Positions 26,163 through 37,663 are shown, numbered from the stretch's first letter. The stretch: 64,000 nt of DNA from Flavimaribacter sediminis (GCF_019492055.1 NZ_JAICBX010000002.1:558001-622000); one strand, 5' to 3'. The notes: generated by a model not told the origin, from the sequence alone. Numbers and translations are program-made.

Positions 26163-28373
26163 TCAGGCGGCCATCTGCGTCTTCTCGCCGAAGCGGCCGT
26201 AGAAGGTCTCGCCCTTCGGGGCCATCTCCTTGAGCAGCGGCGTCGGCTCGAAATGGCTGCCGTGCTCGACCGCCAGGCCTTCACACATGGCGACGAATTC
26301 AGCCACGCCCATCGAGTCGATATAGGAGATCGCCCCGCCCGTGTAGGGCGCGAAACCGAAGCCGAGGATCGAGCCGATATCGGCCTCGCGCGGATCGGTG
26401 ACGATGCCTTCCTCCATGGTGCGGGCGGCTTCCAGCGCGATTGTCGCGAGGAACCGGTTCTTGAGTTCCTGGACCGAGATGTCGTCGGCGGCCTGCTGGG
26501 GATAGAGATCCTTCAGGCCCGGCCACAGATGCTTCTTCGCCGGCTTTTCGGGATAGTCATAGAAGCCCTTGCCGTTCTTGCGGCCATGACGACCGTGCTC
26601 ATCGACCATCGTGTCGATCAGCTCGACATGACGGGGATCGACGGCGCCCTCGCCAAGATCGGCGATCGTTGCGCGGTTGATCTTCTGCGACAGGTCGATC
26701 GCCACCTCGTCGTTCAGCGCCAGCGGTCCGACCGGCATGCCGGCCATTTTGGCCACATTCTCGATCATCGCCGGCGGAATGCCTTCGACGACCATGCTGT
26801 AGGCCTCGCCCATGTAGCGCATGACGCAGCGATTGACGTAGAAGCCGCGCGTGTCGTTGACGACGATCGGCGTCTTCTTGATCGCCCGCGCATAGTCGAG
26901 CGCGACGGCCAGCGCCTTGTCGCCGGTCTCCTCGCCGAGAATGATTTCGACCAGCATCATCCGGTCGACGGGCGAGAAGAAGTGAATGCCGACGAAATCA
27001 TTCGGACGCCTGGAGTTCTTCGCAAGACCCGTGATCGGCAGCGTCGAGGTGTTGGAAGCGAAAATTGCGCCTTCCTTCAGCTCGGCTTCGGCTGCTTCCG
27101 TCACCGCCTTCTTGATGCCCTGGTCCTCGAACACGGCCTCGACAACGAGCTCCGCGCCGTCAAGCGCCGCATAGTCGGTGGTCGGCGTAATCAGCGAAAG
27201 AAGCTTGTCTGCGTCCTCCTGCTTCATCCGGCCTTTCTTGACGGCGGCGGCGACCAGCCCTTCAGAATGGGCCTTGCCCTTGTCGGCGGCCTCCTGGTCG
27301 CGGTCGATAAGGACCACGGGAATGCCGGCCTTCGCCGTCACATAGGCGATGCCTGCGCCCATGAAGCCCGCGCCGACGACGCCGACCTTTGAGAAGCTGG
27401 TCTTCTCGACGCCTGCCGGACGGCGCGCGCCCTTGCCGAGTTCCTGCAGCGATACGAACAGCGAGCGCACCATGGCGAAGGCTTCCGGAGTCTGCAGGAT
27501 TTCCGTGAAGTAGCGCTGTTCGATCCTGAGCCCGGTGTCGAAAGGCACCTGAAGACCTTCGAAGACGCATTTCAGGATCGCGTAAGCGGCCGGATAATTA
27601 CCGTAGCTCTGCTTGCGCAGCGTTGCCGAAGCCGCCGGCCAGAGCTGGGCGCCCTGCGGGCTCCAGATCGCGCCGCCCGGCAGCTTGAAGCCCTTTTCAT
27701 CCCAGGGCTGAACCGGCTTCAGGCCGTCGAGGATCATTTTCTTGGCCGCGGCGATGAGCTCGTCCGGCGGGGCGATCTCGTGGATCAGGCCCATTGACTT
27801 CGCCTTCTTCGGGCTGAGGTTCTGACCGGTGGTCATCATCATCAGCGCTTCCTGCTGATTGGTGAGCCGCGGCACGCGCTGTGTTCCGCCAGCGCCCGGG
27901 AACAGGCCGACCTTGACTTCCGGCAGCGCCATCTTCACGGCGTCGCTGTCCGCGGCCACGCGACCGTGGCAGGCGAGCGACAGTTCAAACGCGCCGCCCA
28001 TGCATACGCCGTTGATGGCGGAGACCCACGGCTTGCCGCTGGTTTCGAGCTTCCGGTAAAGCCAGCTCATGCGGCCCACCTGGTCGAAGATCATCTTCGC
28101 CGCGCCTTGCGGGTTCGTGGCCTTTTCCTGGCGGATCAGGTCGAACATGCCGTTGATCATGGTCAGGTCCGCGCCGCCCGAGAAGGTCGACTTGCCGGAG
28201 GTGACGACCGCGCCCTTGACCGCGTCGTCAGCGGTCACGGAGTCCAGAATTGCTTCCAGTTCGTCCATCACCTCCTGGGTGAAGACGTTCATGGACTTGT
28301 CAGGCATGTCCCAGGTGACGAGAGCGATGCCGTCGCTGTCGGTTTCGACGGTGAAGTTCGTGTAGGTTGTCAT
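26163..28373 (-). CDS. fadB: Multifunctional enoyl-CoA hydratase/3-hydroxyacyl-CoA dehydrogenase
   Basis: 736 residues from the ATG at 28373, with GGGAG about 8 bases upstream; the longest frame starts 60 bases earlier without a ribosome site. The N-terminal ~300 residues are a crotonase (enoyl-CoA hydratase) domain, with [10 protein letters not shown] and [20 protein letters not shown] forming the oxyanion pocket. Then a Rossmann domain begins [18 protein letters not shown], followed by the HAD C-terminal domain ([20 protein letters not shown]). It carries out the hydration and NAD-dependent oxidation steps of beta-oxidation. It lies 11 bases after the thiolase gene in the same operon. The FadB versus FadJ label is not certain. 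Confidence 0.92.
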   Translation of the reverse strand: MTTYTNFTVETDSDGIALVTWDMPDKSMNVFTQEVMDELEAILDSVTADDAVKGAVVTSGKSTFSGGADLTMINGMFDLIRQEKATNPQGAAKMIFDQVGRMSWLYRKLETSGKPWVSAINGVCMGGAFELSLACHGRVAADSDAVKMALPEVKVGLFPGAGGTQRVPRLTNQQEALMMMTTGQNLSPKKAKSMGLIHEIAPPDELIAAAKKMILDGLKPVQPWDEKGFKLPGGAIWSPQGAQLWPAASATLRKQSYGNYPAAYAILKCVFEGLQVPFDTGLRIEQRYFTEILQTPEAFAMVRSLFVSLQELGKGARRPAGVEKTSFSKVGVVGAGFMGAGIAYVTAKAGIPVVLIDRDQEAADKGKAHSEGLVAAAVKKGRMKQEDADKLLSLITPTTDYAALDGAELVVEAVFEDQGIKKAVTEAAEAELKEGAIFASNTSTLPITGLAKNSRRPNDFVGIHFFSPVDRMMLVEIILGEETGDKALAVALDYARAIKKTPIVVNDTRGFYVNRCVMRYMGEAYSMVVEGIPPAMIENVAKMAGMPVGPLALNDEVAIDLSQKINRATIADLGEGAVDPRHVELIDTMVDEHGRHGRKNGKGFYDYPEKPAKKHLWPGLKDLYPQQAADDISVQELKNRFLATIALEAARTMEEGIVTDPREADIGSILGFGFAPYTGGAISYIDSMGVAEFVAMCEGLAVEHGSHFEPTPLLKEMAPKGETFYGRFGEKTQMAA

Positions 28374-28384
28374 GTCCGTCTCCC

Positions 28385-29593
28385 TCAGACCCGTTCGATG
28401 ATGGTGGCCGTGCCCATGCCAGCGCCGATGCACAGCGTGACGAGGGCGGTGTTGAGGTCGCGACGCTCCAGTTCGTCGAGAACCGTGCCGAGGATCATCG
28501 CGCCGGTGGCGCCCAGCGGGTGGCCCATGGCAATCGCGCCGCCATTGACGTTCATCTTGTCATGCGGAATGTCAAAGGCCTGCATGTAGCGCAGAACCAC
28601 AGAGGCGAAGGCCTCGTTGAGCTCGAACAGGTCGATGTCGTCGACTGTCATGTTGTTGCGCTCGAGCAGCTTCTTCGTCACGTCCACGGGGCCGGTCAGC
28701 ATCAGCGCCGGGTCGGAGCCGATATTGGTGAAGGCCCTGATCTTCGCGCGCGGCGTCAGACCCATGGCCTCTCCGCCCTTTTTCGATCCCATCAGCACGG
28801 CCGCGGCGCCGTCGACGATGCCGGAAGAGTTGCCGGCGTGGTGAACGTGGTTGACGGCTTCGACTTCCGGATGCGCCTGCACGGCCACCGCGTTGAAGCC
28901 GCCCATCTCTCCGATGATGGCGAAGGAGGCGTTGAGAGAAGCCAGGCTCTGCATGTCCGTTTCCGGACGCATGTGTTCGTCGTGGTCGAGGATGGTCAGA
29001 CCGTTCTGGTCGTTGACCGGCACGACCGACTTCTTGAAGTAGCCGTTCTTCCAGGCATGGGCCGCGCGTTTCTGGCTTTCCACCGCATAGGCGTCGACGT
29101 CGTCGCGCGAGAAGCCGTACTTGGTGGCGATCAGGTCGGCCGACACGCCCTGCGGCATGAAATAGGCCGGCATGTTGACGGACGGGTCCATGAACCAGGC
29201 GCCGCCGGCCATGCCGATGCCCACGCGCGACATCGATTCCACGCCGCCGGCGATAACGACGTCGTCTGCGCCCTGCGCGATCTTGCCGGCGCTCAGGTTG
29301 ACAGCGTCAAGGCCGGATGCGCAGAAGCGGTTGATCTGGATGCCAGGCGCCTCGGTCTCGTAGCCAGCCTCGAAGATGGATGCGCGCGCGATGTCGCCGC
29401 CGGCTTCCATCACCGCGTCGACGCAGCCGAAGACCACGTCGTCGACTGTCTTGGTGTCGAGGCCGTTACGGTCGCGCACGGCTTCCAGAACGGTCGCGCC
29501 GAGACGCACCGAAGGCACCTCGTGCAGGCTGCCGTCCTTCTTTCCCCGTCCGCGCGGCGTGCGGACATGATCGTAAATATAGGCGTCGGCCAT
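28385..29593 (-). CDS. fadA: Acetyl-CoA C-acyltransferase (thiolase)
   Basis: 402 residues. Catalytic Cys91 is in [12 protein letters not shown]. The His of [16 protein letters not shown] is near residue 356 and the second Cys of [10 protein letters not shown] near residue 387, so all three thiolase active-site residues are present. It cleaves 3-ketoacyl-CoA to acetyl-CoA and a shortened acyl-CoA, or acts as an acetoacetyl-CoA thiolase. Its position between an acyl-CoA dehydrogenase (11 bases upstream) and the FadB-like gene supports the beta-oxidation role. Confidence 0.93.
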   Translation of the reverse strand: MADAYIYDHVRTPRGRGKKDGSLHEVPSVRLGATVLEAVRDRNGLDTKTVDDVVFGCVDAVMEAGGDIARASIFEAGYETEAPGIQINRFCASGLDAVNLSAGKIAQGADDVVIAGGVESMSRVGIGMAGGAWFMDPSVNMPAYFMPQGVSADLIATKYGFSRDDVDAYAVESQKRAAHAWKNGYFKKSVVPVNDQNGLTILDHDEHMRPETDMQSLASLNASFAIIGEMGGFNAVAVQAHPEVEAVNHVHHAGNSSGIVDGAAAVLMGSKKGGEAMGLTPRAKIRAFTNIGSDPALMLTGPVDVTKKLLERNNMTVDDIDLFELNEAFASVVLRYMQAFDIPHDKMNVNGGAIAMGHPLGATGAMILGTVLDELERRDLNTALVTLCIGAGMGTATIIERV

Positions 29594-29604
29594 ATCGGTC
29601 TCCC

Positions 29605-30777
29605 TTAAAGACTGCGTGCGATCAGCAGTTTCATGATTTCGTTGGTTCCGCCGTAGATGCGCTGGACGCGGGCGTCACGGTACATCCGGGCGATCGGATA
29701 TTCGTTCATGTATCCGTAGCCGCCATGCAGTTGCAGGCACTCGTCGATGATCCTGCACTGAAGGTCGGTGATCAGATACTTCGCCATGGAGGCGGTCGTC
29801 GGGGTAAGTTGACCTTTCAGATGCTCGGCCACGCAATGGTTGACGAAGACGCGCGCCATCGTCGCTTCCGACTTCAGTTCGGCCAGCTTGAACTGGGTGT
29901 TCTGGAATTCGATAACCGCCTTGCCGAAGGCCTTGCGTTCCTTGACGTAGTCGATGGTGATCGCCAGCGCCCGCTCGGCCATGGCGATGCCCTGGTTGGC
30001 GATCAGCAGGCGTTCCTGCGGCAGTTCGGTCATAAGCTGGATGAAGCCCAGGCCTTCTTCCGCGCCAATCAGGTTCGAGGTCGGAATGCGCACATCGTTG
30101 AAGAACAGCTCCGACGTGTCGTTCGCCTTGAGCCCGATCTTGTCGAGGTTGCGGCCGCGCTCGAAACCTTCCACCTCGTCGGTCTCGACCACCATCAGCG
30201 ACGTTCCCTTGGCGCCGGCCGCTGGATCCGTCTTGGTAACGACGATGATCAGATTGGCGTTCTGGCCGTTGGTGATGAAAGTCTTCGATCCGTTGATCAC
30301 ATAGTGGTTGCCATCCTTGCGTGCGGATGTCTTGACGCCCTGCAGGTCGGAACCGGCGCCCGGCTCCGTCATCGCGATGGCGCCGATCATCTCGCCGGAA
30401 GCGAGCTTCGGCAGCCACTTCTTTTTCTGCTCTTCCGATCCGTGATGGAGGATGTAGGGCGCGACGATCGCATTATGCAGAGCGATGCCGAAACCGTCGA
30501 CGCCGACATGGCCGAGCGCCTCGGCGATCACCGCTTCGTGGGCGTAGGTGCCGCCGGAACCGCCATACTCCTCCGGCATGGAGGCGCAGAGCAGTCCCGT
30601 TGCGCCGGCCTTTTCCCAGGCTTCCCTGTCGACGATTTCCTGCTTCTCGTAGCGCTCGTAATTCGGCGCGATCTCGTTTTCGAGAAAGCGGGTGGCCATG
30701 TCCTGAAGCATGACCAGTTCGTCGTCCATCCATTCGGGAGCGGGAACGCCGAGAATCCCGGCAGGCGCTTCACTCAT
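29605..30777 (-). CDS. Acyl-CoA dehydrogenase, long-chain/LCAD-like type
   Basis: 390 residues from [20 protein letters not shown] at 30777; GGAGG lies 7 bases upstream, better than the longer start at 30816. FAD-binding and middle-domain motifs are clear ([32 protein letters not shown]). The C-terminal motif reads [11 protein letters not shown]. Here the Glu of the usual YEGT is Gly, as in human LCAD, where the catalytic Glu sits elsewhere. It oxidises acyl-CoA to enoyl-CoA with FAD. It is second in the operon, 79 bases after the other dehydrogenase. Confidence 0.92.
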   Translation of the reverse strand: MSEAPAGILGVPAPEWMDDELVMLQDMATRFLENEIAPNYERYEKQEIVDREAWEKAGATGLLCASMPEEYGGSGGTYAHEAVIAEALGHVGVDGFGIALHNAIVAPYILHHGSEEQKKKWLPKLASGEMIGAIAMTEPGAGSDLQGVKTSARKDGNHYVINGSKTFITNGQNANLIIVVTKTDPAAGAKGTSLMVVETDEVEGFERGRNLDKIGLKANDTSELFFNDVRIPTSNLIGAEEGLGFIQLMTELPQERLLIANQGIAMAERALAITIDYVKERKAFGKAVIEFQNTQFKLAELKSEATMARVFVNHCVAEHLKGQLTPTTASMAKYLITDLQCRIIDECLQLHGGYGYMNEYPIARMYRDARVQRIYGGTNEIMKLLIARSL

Positions 30778-30856
30778 TCTGGTTCCTCCATGAAGCCTTA
30801 TAACGCGGCTTTCCAACCACTATGTGTCGTTCGGATATTCCGTTGCAAGACCGCCG

Positions 30857-32650
30857 TCAGAAACTGGCGGCCTCCATCGACATCATCGTCTCGGATCCGG
30901 CCTCGATACGCTGCCGGCGCATCAGCGTTTCCGGCATGATGCGCTCCATATAGAAGCGGGCGAGCAGGAGCTTGTCCTCGTAGAACTCCTTCTCGTCGGC
31001 GCCTTCGGCCAGCTTCTGCGTCGCGATTTTCGCCATCTGCGCCCACATGTATCCAAGCGCCACGACGCCGAAGAGATGCATGTAGTCGGTCGAGGCGGCG
31101 CCCGCATTGTTGGGATTGGTCATGGCGTTCTGCATTAGCCACATGGTCGAAGCCTGCAGTTCGTTCAGTCCCTTCTTCAGATGCTTGGTGAAGAAGGAAA
31201 GCGCCTCGTCCTCGCGGTTTTCCTCGCAGAAATCGCCGACTTCCTTGAAATAGGCCATGATTGCGCGGCCATTGTTGGCCGGCAGCTTGCGGCCGACCAG
31301 GTCGAGCGCCTGAATGCCGTTGGCGCCTTCGTAAATCATGGCGATGCGGGCGTCGCGCACGAACTGGCTCATGCCCCATTCCTCGATATAGCCGTGGCCG
31401 CCATACATCTGCTGGGCCGCGACCGCATTGTCGAAACCACGGTCGGTCAGCACGCCCTTGAGCACCGGCGTCATCAGGCCAAGCATGTCTTCGGCAGCTT
31501 CGCGGTCGGATTCGATTTCGGAGCGGCGGCGGATATCGGCCTGGAGAGCCGTCCACAGGACCAGCGCGCGGCTTGCCTCGTTGAAGGAACGGATGGTCAG
31601 CAGCGTGCGGCGGACATCCGGATGCACGATGATCGGATCGGCTTTCTTGTCCGGCTCCTTGGCGCCGGTCAACGCGCGACCCTGAATGCGCTCCCGCGCA
31701 TAGTCGGCTGCGTTCTGATAGGCGACCTCCGACTGGCAGAGGCCTTGCATGGCGACGCCGAGGCGGGCTTCGTTCATCATCACGAACATGGCCTTCAGGC
31801 CCTTGTTCTCGCCGCCGATGAGATAGCCCACAGCGTCGTCGTAGTTGAGAACGCAGGTGGCGTTGCCGTGAATGCCCATCTTCTCCTCGATGGAGCCGCA
31901 GGACACGCCGTTGGCCTCGCCGACATTGCCGTCCTCATCGACCTTGTATTTTGGCACGATGAACAGCGAAATGCCTTTGACGCCTTCCGGCGCGCCCTCG
32001 ATACGGGCAAGCACCAGGTGGACGATGTTTTCAGACATGTCGTGTTCGCCGGCGGAGATGAAAATCTTCTGGCCGGAGATCTTGTAGGAACCGTCTTCCT
32101 GGGGAACCGCCTTGGAGCGAAGCAGGCCGAGGTCGGTGCCGCAATGCGGTTCCGTCAGGTTCATGGTGCCGGTCCACACACCCTCGATCATGCGCGGCAG
32201 CCACTTGGCTTTCTGTTCGTCATCGCCATGTTCGTCAATGGCGGCGACGGCGCCCAGCGTCAGGCCCGGATACATCATCAGCGCCATATTGGCGGAGGAG
32301 AAGTATTCACCGACGGCTGAGTGCAGCAGCATGGGCAATCCCTGGCCGCCATATTCAGGATCGGCCGCAAGACCCATCCATCCGCCTTCGCGGTACTGGT
32401 CGTAAGCTTCCTTGAAACCCTTCGGCGTCGTCACGGTCGCATCGTCGTGGCGAACGCAGCCTTCCTGGTCGCCAACCTGGTTCAGCGGCTGAAGCACCTC
32501 TTCGGCGAGCTTCGAACCTTCCTGCAGAATGGCTTCCACAATGTCTGGCGAAGCGTCGGCGAAGCCGGGCAAATTGTTGTAGCGCTCGTAGCCGAGCACG
32601 TCCTTGAGAATGAAGAGAGTGTCTTTGATGGGGGCTTGATAGCTTGGCAT
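30857..32650 (-). CDS. Acyl-CoA dehydrogenase with C-terminal extension (about 600 residues)
   Basis: 597 residues from [20 protein letters not shown], the usual start of this family; a frame to 32818 would run across the operator. The core motifs are [18 protein letters not shown] and, near residue 440, [19 protein letters not shown] with the catalytic Glu of YEG. The last ~130 residues match the extra C-terminal domain of 600-residue dehydrogenases found in bacteria. It probably acts on acyl-CoAs with FAD and electron-transfer flavoprotein. It is the first gene of the operon that runs to 26163. Confidence 0.92.
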   Translation of the reverse strand: MPSYQAPIKDTLFILKDVLGYERYNNLPGFADASPDIVEAILQEGSKLAEEVLQPLNQVGDQEGCVRHDDATVTTPKGFKEAYDQYREGGWMGLAADPEYGGQGLPMLLHSAVGEYFSSANMALMMYPGLTLGAVAAIDEHGDDEQKAKWLPRMIEGVWTGTMNLTEPHCGTDLGLLRSKAVPQEDGSYKISGQKIFISAGEHDMSENIVHLVLARIEGAPEGVKGISLFIVPKYKVDEDGNVGEANGVSCGSIEEKMGIHGNATCVLNYDDAVGYLIGGENKGLKAMFVMMNEARLGVAMQGLCQSEVAYQNAADYARERIQGRALTGAKEPDKKADPIIVHPDVRRTLLTIRSFNEASRALVLWTALQADIRRRSEIESDREAAEDMLGLMTPVLKGVLTDRGFDNAVAAQQMYGGHGYIEEWGMSQFVRDARIAMIYEGANGIQALDLVGRKLPANNGRAIMAYFKEVGDFCEENREDEALSFFTKHLKKGLNELQASTMWLMQNAMTNPNNAGAASTDYMHLFGVVALGYMWAQMAKIATQKLAEGADEKEFYEDKLLLARFYMERIMPETLMRRQRIEAGSETMMSMEAASF

Positions 32651-32985
32651 GGATATACTCGCATATGTCCTGCTGGTGTGCGTGTTGGCCGCTCTATACA
32701 AATAATTGACGTTTCCGTAAACGTCAAAATTTTCGTTATCTGTTTCTTTGACGCATTTTGCCTCCGAAAAGCCCGGCGACCAAACAAAATCGGGGCAGGT
32801 TAACGGGTTGTTTACCATGATTGGAAAAGGTGTTCTCAGACATCGGGCGCTGATTTGCCGAATGTCCGGCGTCAGGCGCCGCTTCTTGCAGGCCTGAATC
32901 CGCCGGGCGGAATATGCCGACAGTCGAATTTTTCATTCGGCCTGGCGTCAGGATGCTCGGCGATGGGAACAATGCGGGCAATCAC
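32651..32985. other. Control region between the beta-oxidation operon and the PodJ-like gene
   Basis: This 335-base region holds a perfect palindromic operator at 32706-32727 (listed) on the operon side and otherwise no recognised gene or RNA. The coding frames that extend into it from both sides look like upstream read-through, with no ribosome sites or family similarity. Confidence 0.5.
32706..32727. promoter_or_regulatory. Palindromic operator upstream of the beta-oxidation operon
   Basis: Arms TTGACGTTT and AAACGTCAA are perfect inverted repeats with the spacer CCGT, 56 bases before the first dehydrogenase start. The pattern resembles the ACGT-centred sites described for LiuR-type MerR regulators of branched-chain and fatty acyl-CoA catabolism (from memory, not checked). 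No MerR gene lies in this window. Confidence 0.6.
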
Positions 32986-35900
32986 ATGAACAGGTCACGA
33001 TCCTCCGGGAACAGAACCGACTATCAGGAGCGAGATCCGCTCGATTCCCTCAGTCGGACCATTGCCGACCTTGAGGCGAGGATCGAGGGACTGAACGCGC
33101 GCAATCGCCGCTCGCCCCAAAATCAATCGCAGACGCCGCGTCCTGAACGCCAACCTGATCGGGTTCGGTCGACAGAGAGTAATGCGGACTTCTATCAACC
33201 CCAGCGCTTCCAGCAACCGGAGGCGCAAGTCAACGCCCGCGACTACTGGGCGGAGCAAGACAACCGCCAGCGGTCGTTCGACCGTGATCGCGGATTTCAG
33301 CCGGCCACCGTAAAACCGGACGCCGGCGCGCGCGATATCGCCGAGGCTCTTGTCGCCCTGCGCGAGGATTTGCGCAAGGATCTGTCCGAAAGCATCAGCC
33401 GTGGTCTTGGATCGCACACACAGGATCGGGACATCGCTGCAGGCCTGCACGCCGAGCTGAACGAATTGCGCAGCATGGTGCGTGAACTGCCTGGAGAAGA
33501 TTCCATGCGCCGCCTCGAGCAGCGCTGGGACGGGTTTGAAAACCGTATCGCCGGCATGGACGCGACGGCGCTGAGGGAAGAGCTGTCGATGCTGTCTCAC
33601 CGCCTCGACGACATCAGGTCGTCGATCGGCCAGCTTCCATCGGCTCTGCCGCTGAATGCGCTTGAAGACAAGATCAAGATGCTGGTGGGCGCGATCGATG
33701 CGATTTGCCGTCAGACCGGCTCGAACGATCCTGAACTGAACCAGCGATTCGCCGGTATAGAAGACAGGCTTGACGAAATCAGCCGCGCAATCGTCGCGAC
33801 GAACGCCACCCGCGACGGAGAACCGGACCGACGTCTCGTCGAGGGATTGGAGCGGCGCTTCGATACGCTGCTCGAGCAACTCGACGCGATCAGTCAGACA
33901 CATTCCTACAATGAAGTCGCCGAACGGCTGGACGCGCTGTCGGGCAAGGTTGATGAACTCTCTGGCGACCGCGACACCGTCACCTTGATGGAACGGCTCG
34001 ACGACTTGTCCCGGATGCTTGAAGCCCAGCCTGCGCCGGCCGTCGACGAACGCCTCTACGAGCATCTCGAACTGCTTGCCAGCAAGGTCGGCTCTCTCGA
34101 TCTGAACGGCGTGAATGACGCGCTGGCCGACAAGCTGGACGACGTGTCGCGCCGTATCGATACGATGACGAGCGATCTGACCGCCGCAACCGGCAACCAG
34201 GACATGCTCTACGGCCGTTTGGAAGACCTTGCTGGTCTGATGGGAAAGCAGGAGCCAGAAAGACAAGCCGTCGACCTGTCCCGCATCGAGACGGGTCTCG
34301 CCAATATCGCGGCCCGGCTGGACGAGGTCACGGCGCCTCAGAGCGACGATGGCGAAGCGCTTCGAGCGCTTGAAGAACAGGTGTCCGATTTTTCGCGCCT
34401 TCTTTCGGAAACCGCTCAAGCGCCGGCGGATTCGAACGATCTCGCGCCGCGTCTTGCCGCAATCGAAGAACGTTTGAGCGAAAGTCAGGCTGATCATCAG
34501 AACATGATGATAGAGGCCGCCAGAAAAGCCGCCGAGGCGGCGATCGATTCCTGGCGCGAGTCCGGAGCCACCGCGTCGGATATCTCGATGGTCGAGAACC
34601 TCGTGTCGGACCTGCGGTCGCTGGAAGAGCTGAGCCGCCGCAGCGAAGAAAAGAATACGCGCACATTCGACGCCGTGGATGACACGCTCGTCAAGATTGC
34701 CGACCGCCTGGAATCGATGGAATACGGCAATCCCGCCGAACCCGCTCACCGAGCGCTGAATGCGAACGCCTCTTCTGCGGATGCATCGGCTGAACTGACG
34801 CCGAATGCGGAATTGCCGCGCGAAGAACTCAGCCAGGACGACGTCGACACAAAGCACGACGTGATCGTTCTGCCGAATGATCGTTACGATGAGGGGTCAT
34901 ACGCCACACCCTCCATCGACCCGGCTGATCATATAGTCGGGGATGAGGACGACACCCCGCTGGAGCCTGGTTCGGGCGCTCCCGACATCGAAAGCATCAT
35001 GGCGAAGGTGCGTGAGGCCCAGAAACATGGCCAGCAACTGGGGCGGCATGCGCATCCAGACGACGAAACGGGTGAAGACAAACCTGGCAAAGCCGATTTC
35101 ATCGCCGCAGCGCGCCGGGCCGCCAGGGCCGCGGCAAGCGACACCATGCTGGCTGGAGACGCGGCTGTTTCGGCAGAGGATGTTTCCGACAAACGCAAAC
35201 AGCGCGAGGCGAAAGGCGGCGGCAAACGCAGCAAGCGCCCCTTCTTCCTCGCTGCAGGCGCCATTTTGCTGGCGGTCGTAACCTATCCGCTTCTCATGGA
35301 TTTCTTCGCAGGACCGTCTCCGATCGAGACTGCGTCAGTCGAATCCGAGACGCAAATTTCGGAGCCAGTGACCGCCGAACCCGAAATAGCCGAAAAGGCT
35401 GTTCAAGGCGCAGGGCTGACGCAGGATTTCAGCGGCGCCGAGCCGGTGACGGAAGAAATGGCGACGGATTCCGCGCCGACTTTACCCGAAGCGTCAACAT
35501 CCCCGTCAACGCCTGAAATGACGCCGCAATCCGGTATTACCGTTAAGCAAAACAACGGCGAATGGCAGATGTCGCGCGACAACAGCGTACAGCCCGTCGG
35601 CGGATTCTATTCCTATCCGACTGAAGGCGCCGCAGGGGCCCAGGCTGCAGCGGGCGTCGACGCGGTGACCGTCACCGCCGCCACGCAGATGGACGCGCCG
35701 GTGATCGAGACGCCGCCTGAAGAGGTTGGCCCCCTGGCCCTGCGCAAGGCCGCGGCGGATGGCGACAGCCTGGCCCTTTTCGAGATCGGCGCACGCTATA
35801 CCGATGGACACGGCGTTGACGTTGATCATGCCGAAGCAGCCAAGTGGTATCAACTCTCCGCAGATCTCGGATTTGCTCCGGCGCAATACAGGCTCGCCAA

Positions 35901-36561
35901 TTTCTATGAAAAGGGCAACGGGGTCGAACGTGACCTGAAGAAAGCTCAAACCTGGTACCAGATGGCGGCCGAGCAGGGCAATGCGAGCGCGATGCATAAT
36001 CTCGCCGTTCTCTTCGCGATGAAACACGAGGGCGTATCCGACTACGATTCTTCCGCTGTCTGGTTCAAGAGAGCCGCTGAATTCGGCGTCAGAGACAGCC
36101 AGTACAATCTCGCCATTCTGCACGCACGTGGAAACGGCGTTCCCCAGGACCTGATCGAATCCTACAAATGGTTCGCCATTGTCGCCCAGTCCGGCGACAA
36201 GGACGCCGCGCGCAAGCGCGACGAGGTGGCGAACGCATTGCGTCCTGAACAGCTTGAGGAAGCCCGCAAACGCGTCGAAGACTGGGAGCCCGCGCCGCTG
36301 GACGACGCCACAAACTCAACAGCCATTCCCGACGAGTGGAAGCGCGACGAAACCACCACTGCTTCCATCGATATGAAAAAAGCCGTGCAGAACATCCAGG
36401 CGATCCTGACGAAGAACGGCTTCGACACCGGCGGCGTCGACGGCATCATGGGCGACCGGACGATCATGGCGATCAGGGACTTCCAGAGTTCGATCGGCAT
36501 GGAGCCGACGGGCGAAGTGACCGAGCAGCTGGTCAAGGAGTTGCTCGCCCGCAACGGATAG
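32986..36561 (+). CDS. PodJ-like polarity protein: coiled coil, single membrane span, Sel1 repeats, peptidoglycan-binding domain
   Basis: 1191 residues from MNRSRSSGNRTDYQERDPLD, the usual rhizobial start; earlier ATGs at 32953 and 32914 are weaker. The cytoplasmic part (~1-745) is coiled coil with many LE/LD repeats such as RLDDIRSSIGQLPSALPLNA. A membrane span FFLAAGAILLAVVTYPLLMD lies near 752-773. Periplasmic Sel1/TPR-like repeats follow (~918-1065: ALFEIGARYTDGHGVDVDHA; NLAVLFAMKHEGVSDYDSSA). A C-terminal peptidoglycan-binding domain lies at ~1128-1190 (GVDGIMGDRTIMAIRDFQSS). This is the layout of Caulobacter PodJ and Agrobacterium PodJ, which mark a cell pole. It is probably monocistronic. 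Confidence 0.88.
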   Translation: MNRSRSSGNRTDYQERDPLDSLSRTIADLEARIEGLNARNRRSPQNQSQTPRPERQPDRVRSTESNADFYQPQRFQQPEAQVNARDYWAEQDNRQRSFDRDRGFQPATVKPDAGARDIAEALVALREDLRKDLSESISRGLGSHTQDRDIAAGLHAELNELRSMVRELPGEDSMRRLEQRWDGFENRIAGMDATALREELSMLSHRLDDIRSSIGQLPSALPLNALEDKIKMLVGAIDAICRQTGSNDPELNQRFAGIEDRLDEISRAIVATNATRDGEPDRRLVEGLERRFDTLLEQLDAISQTHSYNEVAERLDALSGKVDELSGDRDTVTLMERLDDLSRMLEAQPAPAVDERLYEHLELLASKVGSLDLNGVNDALADKLDDVSRRIDTMTSDLTAATGNQDMLYGRLEDLAGLMGKQEPERQAVDLSRIETGLANIAARLDEVTAPQSDDGEALRALEEQVSDFSRLLSETAQAPADSNDLAPRLAAIEERLSESQADHQNMMIEAARKAAEAAIDSWRESGATASDISMVENLVSDLRSLEELSRRSEEKNTRTFDAVDDTLVKIADRLESMEYGNPAEPAHRALNANASSADASAELTPNAELPREELSQDDVDTKHDVIVLPNDRYDEGSYATPSIDPADHIVGDEDDTPLEPGSGAPDIESIMAKVREAQKHGQQLGRHAHPDDETGEDKPGKADFIAAARRAARAAASDTMLAGDAAVSAEDVSDKRKQREAKGGGKRSKRPFFLAAGAILLAVVTYPLLMDFFAGPSPIETASVESETQISEPVTAEPEIAEKAVQGAGLTQDFSGAEPVTEEMATDSAPTLPEASTSPSTPEMTPQSGITVKQNNGEWQMSRDNSVQPVGGFYSYPTEGAAGAQAAAGVDAVTVTAATQMDAPVIETPPEEVGPLALRKAAADGDSLALFEIGARYTDGHGVDVDHAEAAKWYQLSADLGFAPAQYRLANFYEKGNGVERDLKKAQTWYQMAAEQGNASAMHNLAVLFAMKHEGVSDYDSSAVWFKRAAEFGVRDSQYNLAILHARGNGVPQDLIESYKWFAIVAQSGDKDAARKRDEVANALRPEQLEEARKRVEDWEPAPLDDATNSTAIPDEWKRDETTTASIDMKKAVQNIQAILTKNGFDTGGVDGIMGDRTIMAIRDFQSSIGMEPTGEVTEQLVKELLARNG

Positions 36562-36733
36562 AAACAGGGTCGCCGGGCTACGGAACGCGTTCCCGGGCGA
36601 ACCCGGGCGCCGGTTTCAAAAACTTATGATTTCCGCGCCGGTTGTGCGGAATTGACTCACGATTGGTAAAGGAGCATGACAGGGCTGCGTCTCGCCGCGC
36701 CTGTCCATTCCGTGAAACCGTAGCCGTCCGTTT

Positions 36734-37663
36734 ATGACAATCTATCTTCCCATAGCGGAGATTTCCGTAAATGCCTTCGTCATTTTGGGAATGGGCGCTG
36801 CGGTCGGGTTCCTTTCGGGCATTTTCGGCGTAGGCGGCGGCTTTCTGATCACGCCGTTGCTCATTTTCTACAACATTCCTCCGGCCGTCGCTGTGGCGAC
36901 AGGCGCAAACCAGGTTGTCGCGTCTTCCTTCTCTGGCGCGCTCTCGCATTTCCGCCGCGGCACACTCGACGTCAAGCTGGGTCTTGTCCTGCTTGTCGGG
37001 GGTATTGCAGGCGCCGCTGTAGGCGTCTTCGTCTTCAGTTTCCTGCGAACCATCGGTCAGCTGGATCTCATTATCTCGTTGATGTATGTGACTTTCCTCA
37101 GCGCAATCGGCGGGTTGATGCTGTGGGAGAGCATCAGATCGCTTCTGAGGGCGCGGGCCAACCAGCCCGTTTCGCTGCGAAGACCCGGCCAGCACAACTG
37201 GGTTCATCGCCTGCCCCTGAAAATGCGGTTCAAGAAATCGAAGATCTATCTCAGCGCGATACCGGTCGTCGCGCTCGGATTTGCGATCGGCATTCTGACA
37301 TCGGTCATGGGCGTCGGCGGCGGATTCATCATGGTTCCGGCCATGATCTATCTTCTGCGCATTCCGACCAATGTGGTTATCGGCACGTCGCTGTTTCAGA
37401 TCATTTTCGTGACCGCCTTCACCACCGTCATACAGGCGACGACCAACCAGTCAGTCGACGTTTTTCTGGCCGGGCTATTGATGATTGCAGGCGTTATCGG
37501 CGCGCAATACGGCGTAAGGGCTGGCCGCAAGCTGCGCGGCGAACAACTGCGCGCCGGCCTGGCGCTTCTGGTGCTCGGCACCGGCGTCCGGCTGGGCTAC
37601 GATCTGGTTGCTACTCCACAGGAACTCTACTCCGTGGCGACGACGATGGTGGGTTTCCAGTGA
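36734..37663 (+). CDS. TSUP (TauE/SafE)-family transporter
   Basis: 309 residues with about eight hydrophobic segments and the repeated glycine-rich motif of the family: GFLSGIFGVGGGFLITPLLI near residue 25 and GILTSVMGVGGGFIMVPAMI in the second half. TSUP proteins move organosulfur or sulfite-type anions across the inner membrane. The next gene, a TIGR02186-type membrane protein, overlaps its stop by one codon (GTGA). That pair recurs in Rhizobiales and suggests a shared function. Confidence 0.92.
   Translation: MTIYLPIAEISVNAFVILGMGAAVGFLSGIFGVGGGFLITPLLIFYNIPPAVAVATGANQVVASSFSGALSHFRRGTLDVKLGLVLLVGGIAGAAVGVFVFSFLRTIGQLDLIISLMYVTFLSAIGGLMLWESIRSLLRARANQPVSLRRPGQHNWVHRLPLKMRFKKSKIYLSAIPVVALGFAIGILTSVMGVGGGFIMVPAMIYLLRIPTNVVIGTSLFQIIFVTAFTTVIQATTNQSVDVFLAGLLMIAGVIGAQYGVRAGRKLRGEQLRAGLALLVLGTGVRLGYDLVATPQELYSVATTMVGFQ

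Noticed and set aside
37123-37659. Extension of the TIGR02186-type protein upstream over the TSUP gene
   Set aside because: The signal peptide begins at the GTG at 37660 and the upstream part is an out-of-frame reading of the TSUP transporter.
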